Below are positions 22,789 through 25,719 of a stretch of 25,719 nucleotides of DNA, one piece after another; within the stretch, counting starts at the first letter, position 1, and each line of letters opens with the position of its first letter. Origin of the DNA: CAUUFM01 sp041844335 (lineage in GTDB: Bacteria > Bacillota > Clostridia > Lachnospirales > Lachnospiraceae). The DNA is taken from positions 1 through 25,719 of the forward strand of contig JBGZAX010000047.1 of assembly GCA_041844335.1 (NCBI GenBank), read 5' to 3'. Made by a program: the position numbers and the translations under genes. The notes beneath the pieces were generated by a model, which was not told the DNA's origin, did no database searches, and saw nothing but the letters and a program-made list of their open reading frames with translations.

Positions 22789-23453
22789 TATTTTTCGCTC
22801 CCTTCTGTCTTACTTGAAGACTTTACTGGAAGTATTTCTCCTTCATAAATCCAAACCTTAACACCTATCTTACCGTAGGTTGTATCAGCCTCTGCAAAAC
22901 CGTAGTTTATATCAGCTCTGAATGTCTGAAGTGGAATTGTTCCCTCACTGTAAAACTCGGTTCTTGCCATCTCGGCACCGCCAAGTCTTCCCGAACAGGA
23001 TGCCTTTATACCCTTTGCTCCCGCTTTCATAGCTCTGCCCATGCTCATTTTCATAGCTCTTCTAAACGATACACGTCCCTCAAGCTGCTGTGCAATGTTT
23101 TCAGCCACAAGCTGAGCATCCTTGTCAGCCTTCTTTACTTCCAATATATCTATTAAAAGCTTTTTAGAAGTCATCTTTTGAACCTCGGCTTTAAGCTTTT
23201 CTATTTCAGAACCGCCTTTACCTATCACCATTCCCGGCATAGCCGTACTGATTATAACTCTCACTCGATCAGTTGTTCTTTCAATCACTATCTTTGAAAT
23301 TCCGGCCTTATAAAGCTTTTTCTTAAGAAATTTTCTAATGTTATAGTCCTCGACAAGATTGTCAGCAAACTCTGCATCGGACGCATACCATTTAGAATCC
23401 CAATCCTTATTTATTCCGACTCTCAAGCCGTGGGGATTAACCTTCTGTCCCAT
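22788..23453 (-). CDS. rpsC: 30S ribosomal protein S3
   Basis: The 221-residue S3 begins MGQKVNPHGLRVGINKDWDSKWY. It has a type II KH domain (about 38-107) with the GMVIGKGGSEIEKLK loop and the C-terminal SCSGRLGGAEMARTEFYSEG motif. It lines the mRNA entry channel with S4 and S5. AAGGAGG precedes the ATG. Confidence 0.98.
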   Translation of the reverse strand: MGQKVNPHGLRVGINKDWDSKWYASDAEFADNLVEDYNIRKFLKKKLYKAGISKIVIERTTDRVRVIISTAMPGMVIGKGGSEIEKLKAEVQKMTSKKLLIDILEVKKADKDAQLVAENIAQQLEGRVSFRRAMKMSMGRAMKAGAKGIKASCSGRLGGAEMARTEFYSEGTIPLQTFRADINYGFAEADTTYGKIGVKVWIYEGEILPVKSSSKTEGSEK

Positions 23454-23464
23454 TTTTGCCCTCC

Positions 23465-23854
23465 TTATCTTTCGTCAAGTACTACTGAAATATGGCTCAT
23501 TCTCTTCTCAATTCTGTATGCTCTTCCCTGAGCTCTGGGCTGCATACGTTTCATTGTAGGACCTTTATCCGCTCTACAATCAGCAATATATAATTTTTTT
23601 CTGTCCAATCCCATATTATTTTCGGCATTAGCAATAGCTGAGTTCAACAGCTTTAATATAACTTCAGATGCATATCTGGGATTATATGCCAAAAGAGCTG
23701 CCGCCTCATTAACACCCATACCTCTTATGGCATCCAGTACATAACACGCTTTACGTGTAGTCACTCTGGCATAAGATAGCTTTGCATGAGGCCTGTTTTC
23801 TCTATTTGAAGCATTTCGATCTCTTTTAATCTTACTTCTGTGTCCTTTTGCCAC
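23465..23854 (-). CDS. rplV: 50S ribosomal protein L22
   Basis: The 129-residue L22 has HAKLSYARVTTRKACYVLDAIRGM and LLNSAIANAENN. The exit-tunnel hairpin and ending carry MKRMQPRAQGRAYRIEKRMSHISVVL. It starts with GTG at 23854-23852, 8 nt after AGGAGG. The tunnel loop is the usual site of macrolide-resistance mutations; nothing unusual is visible. Confidence 0.97.
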   Translation of the reverse strand: MAKGHRSKIKRDRNASNRENRPHAKLSYARVTTRKACYVLDAIRGMGVNEAAALLAYNPRYASEVILKLLNSAIANAENNMGLDRKKLYIADCRADKGPTMKRMQPRAQGRAYRIEKRMSHISVVLDER

Positions 23855-23869
23855 CAGTATTACCTCCTT

Positions 23870-24151
23870 TTATCTAACCGATCCCTTTTTCTCGTCCTTA
23901 CCGTGTCCCTTGTAGGTTCTTGTAAGTACGAATTCACCTAACTTATGACCTACCATATCTTCTGTAACATATACAGGTACATGCTTTCTTCCATCGTGTA
24001 CGGCTATTGTATGTCCAACCATAATAGGAAAGATTGTTGAACGGCGTGACCATGTCTTAATAACCGATTTTGTATTTGACGCATTCAACGCTTCAACCTT
24101 TTTAAGCAAATGCCCGTCAGCAAAAGGTCCCTTTTTTAATGAACGTCCCAT
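23870..24151 (-). CDS. rpsS: 30S ribosomal protein S19
   Basis: The 93-residue S19 begins MGRSLKKGPFADGHLLKKVEALN and has IKTWSRRSTIFPIMVGHTIAVHDGRKHVPVYV. It lies in the 30S head and contacts S13. The ribosome binding site is GGAGG. Confidence 0.98.
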   Translation of the reverse strand: MGRSLKKGPFADGHLLKKVEALNASNTKSVIKTWSRRSTIFPIMVGHTIAVHDGRKHVPVYVTEDMVGHKLGEFVLTRTYKGHGKDEKKGSVR

Positions 24152-24167
24152 CTATTCTCCTCCTTCA

Positions 24168-25010
24168 TCAGTTAACGGACTTTCCGTCACGTCTTCTTAC
24201 AATGTACTTATTAGAATGTTTATTCTTCTTTCTGGTTCTAAGACCCAGTGCCGGCTTACCCCAAGGTGTAGACGGTCCCGGACGACCGATACCGCATTTA
24301 CCTTCGCCGCCGCCGTGCGGGTGGTCGTTAGGGTTCATCGCAGAACCGCGGACTGTAGGTCTGAATCCCATATGACGTTTTCTTCCCGCCTTGCCTATCT
24401 TTATAAGGTTGTGGTCTTTATTTCCTACTTCTCCTATGCTTGCTCTGCAGTTAATCGGAACCATACGCATTTCACCTGACGGTAATCTTAAAGTGGCATA
24501 TTTGCCCTCCTTAGCCATAAGCTGTGCGGAATTTCCGGCAGAACGAGCCAACTGTCCGCCTCTGCCTGCATACAGCTCCACATTATGCACCATAGTACCT
24601 ACAGGGATATTATTAAGCGGAAGACAGTTACCCACTCTAACTTCAGCATTTTCTCCACTCATAACTTTCATTCCGTCGGTCAATCCGTCCGGAGCAAGGA
24701 TATAAGACTTGGTACCGTCCTCATACTGTATTAAAGCCACATTTGCAGATCTGTTGGGGTCATACTCTATTCCCACCACTACTGCCGATATTCCATCCAA
24801 ATTACGCTTAAAATCTACTAATCTATATCTTCTTCTGTAACCGCCACCGCGATGTCTTACAGTGATCTTTCCCTGATTATTTCTTCCTGAATGCTTTTTT
24901 AATGTAATAAGCAAGGATTTTTCAGGTGTTTTTTTGGTTATCTCCGCAAAATCGGAACCCGTCATATTTCTCCTTGAAGGTGTGTACGGGCGATATGTTT
25001 TAATTCCCAT
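24168..25010 (-). CDS. rplB: 50S ribosomal protein L2
   Basis: The 280-residue L2 begins MGIKTYRPYTPSRRNMTGSDF. It has the OB-fold RHRGGGYRRRYRLVDFKR, the SH3-like middle and the conserved C-terminal MNPNDHPHGGGEG, containing the His associated with peptidyl-transferase activity. AAAGGAG precedes the ATG. It is preceded by an unusually long 129-nt gap. Confidence 0.98.
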   Translation of the reverse strand: MGIKTYRPYTPSRRNMTGSDFAEITKKTPEKSLLITLKKHSGRNNQGKITVRHRGGGYRRRYRLVDFKRNLDGISAVVVGIEYDPNRSANVALIQYEDGTKSYILAPDGLTDGMKVMSGENAEVRVGNCLPLNNIPVGTMVHNVELYAGRGGQLARSAGNSAQLMAKEGKYATLRLPSGEMRMVPINCRASIGEVGNKDHNLIKIGKAGRKRHMGFRPTVRGSAMNPNDHPHGGGEGKCGIGRPGPSTPWGKPALGLRTRKKNKHSNKYIVRRRDGKSVN

Positions 25011-25139
25011 TTTAATTTTCTCCTTTGTTATTTGTTATCACTCTTTTTTTGAGTATATCCGGAGAACTCAGTAAAAACAAAGCAAACGACATTACCGGTT
25101 CAGCCTGAAGTTCTCTCCTTATCGACTTAAATCACCACA
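25011..25139 (-). promoter_or_regulatory. Structured 129-nt gap between rplW and rplB with candidate internal promoter
   Basis: On the minus strand an imperfect inverted repeat pairs GGAGAGAACTTCAG (25118-25105) with CTGAGTTCTCC (25071-25061), with small bulges, around a 33-nt loop. A possible promoter TTGTTT (25080-25075), 17 nt, TATACT (25057-25052) overlaps the 3' arm. A small ACTC/GAGT hairpin and the rplB Shine-Dalgarno follow. No small reading frame with a ribosome binding site was seen. Confidence 0.4.
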
Positions 25140-25439
25140 TTAAAGGCTTTCAAACAGCTCTATTTCCTTGCTGTCCTCGGTTAATTTAACCATAGCCTTT
25201 TTTACAGCAGCCGTTCTTCCTACGGTAGTTCCTCTTCTCTTTAATTTCCCCGGCGCATTTAAGGTATTAACCTTCGCCACCTTGGTTCCCGGGAACATCT
25301 TTTCCACCGCATTTTTTATCATGGCCTTATTGGCCTCAGTATGTACCTGAAATGTATATTTTTTATTACCCATTTCAGCCATGCTCTTTTCAGTAATAAT
25401 AGGTTTGATTATCACATCATAATATTGTAGAGTCGCCAT
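25140..25439 (-). CDS. rplW: 50S ribosomal protein L23
   Basis: The 99-residue L23 has the YYDVIIKPIITEKSMAEMG start and the KKYTFQVHTEANKAMIKNAVEKMF, VAKVNTLNAPGKLKR core. It lies at the tunnel exit and docks trigger factor and SRP. Its ATG overlaps the rplD stop by one base (TAATG), and the GAGGAGG ribosome binding site is inside rplD. Confidence 0.98.
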   Translation of the reverse strand: MATLQYYDVIIKPIITEKSMAEMGNKKYTFQVHTEANKAMIKNAVEKMFPGTKVAKVNTLNAPGKLKRRGTTVGRTAAVKKAMVKLTEDSKEIELFESL

Positions 25440-25719
25440 TACGCATACACCTCCTCGATAGCCTCAACTGCCGCCTTTGTCAAAACTAAATTACCATACT
25501 TTAATATGTCATACACATTAATAGAATTAGTTAAAGAGGTCTTTACACTTTCAATATTTCTTGCTGATAAGATAACATTTTCATTTGTCTTATCAAGTAC
25601 AAATAAACCGCCGTCTAACTTAAGGTTATTTAGTATCTCAACAAATTTCTTTGTCTTTATTTCATCAAGCGACAGTTCATCTAAAACTATCAGCTTGTTG
25701 TCATTTAATGTAGCTGTAA
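25439..25719 (-). CDS. rplD: 50S ribosomal protein L4, C-terminal part (gene runs off the window)
   Basis: The visible 93 residues end in ...VYDILKYGNLVLTKAAVEAIEEVYA and TAA. The region LDELSLDEIKTKKFVEILNNL and the NIESVKTSLTNSINVYDIL segment match the C-terminal half of bacterial L4. L4 reaches the exit tunnel and in E. coli represses the S10 operon. The start, rplC and rpsJ lie outside the window. Confidence 0.95.
   Translation of the reverse strand, partial: TATLNDNKLIVLDELSLDEIKTKKFVEILNNLKLDGGLFVLDKTNENVILSARNIESVKTSLTNSINVYDILKYGNLVLTKAAVEAIEEVYA

Noticed and set aside
1..25719. CRISPR arrays, tRNA/rRNA genes, insertion sequences, prophage or toxin-antitoxin genes
   Set aside because: No regularly spaced repeats, cloverleaf-like sequences, transposase/integrase motifs or small paired genes were seen.

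Overview
The window is an A+T-rich stretch of a low-GC Firmicutes chromosome. It is most likely from a Lachnospiraceae-type clostridium. The evidence is the canonical S10-spc-alpha gene order, the enlarged ribosomal protein L17 with the internal insertions I associate with Lachnospiraceae, a DUF5721-like protein, and GerMN and choline-binding-like repeat proteins. The genus cannot be fixed from this sequence. Almost everything is on the minus strand, so transcription runs right to left. The exceptions are a truncated membrane-protein gene at the left edge and one DNA methyltransferase near 9 kb.

Region 1 (1-6522) holds the 3' end of a DUF308/HdeD-like membrane protein on the plus strand. It meets, stop codon to stop codon, a five-gene minus-strand operon: comEA, OmpR-type response regulator, sensor histidine kinase, GerMN lipoprotein and comEC. 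The five genes abut or overlap by 4 nt, so DNA-uptake proteins are co-expressed with a complete two-component system and a lipoprotein. This is the most interesting arrangement in the window. Its regulator-kinase-GerMN lipoprotein core resembles the actinobacterial MtrA-MtrB-LpqB set.

Region 2 (6630-9564) holds an operon of a DUF5721-like protein and a secreted L,D-transpeptidase with duplicated wall-binding-type repeats. A divergently transcribed orphan beta-class DNA methyltransferase follows, with a near-consensus promoter (TTGAAA-N17-TATAAT). Its stop codon shares a TTAA palindrome with that of a convergent MATE transporter gene.

Region 3 (9561-11548) holds the MATE transporter gene, mscL, and the strong terminator of the ribosomal cluster. 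The MATE promoter is embedded in the mscL terminator.

Region 4 (11560-25719) is the ribosomal protein supercluster. In transcription order it is rplD (partial), rplW, rplB, rpsS, rplV, rpsC, rplP, rpmC, rpsQ, rplN, rplX, rplE, rpsN, rpsH, rplF, rplR, rpsE, rpmD, rplO, secY, adk, map, infA, rpmJ, rpsM, rpsK, rpsD, rpoA, rplQ. The gene content is ordinary. The regulatory details are more informative: a strong internal promoter before rpmJ, a terminator-like hairpin between rpoA and rplQ, a hairpin enclosing the rpsM ribosome binding site, a 129-nt structured gap between rplW and rplB, and several TTG/GTG starts including rpoA and rplE. I saw no tRNA, rRNA, CRISPR array, insertion sequence or prophage. 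No stretch longer than 300 bases lacks a gene.
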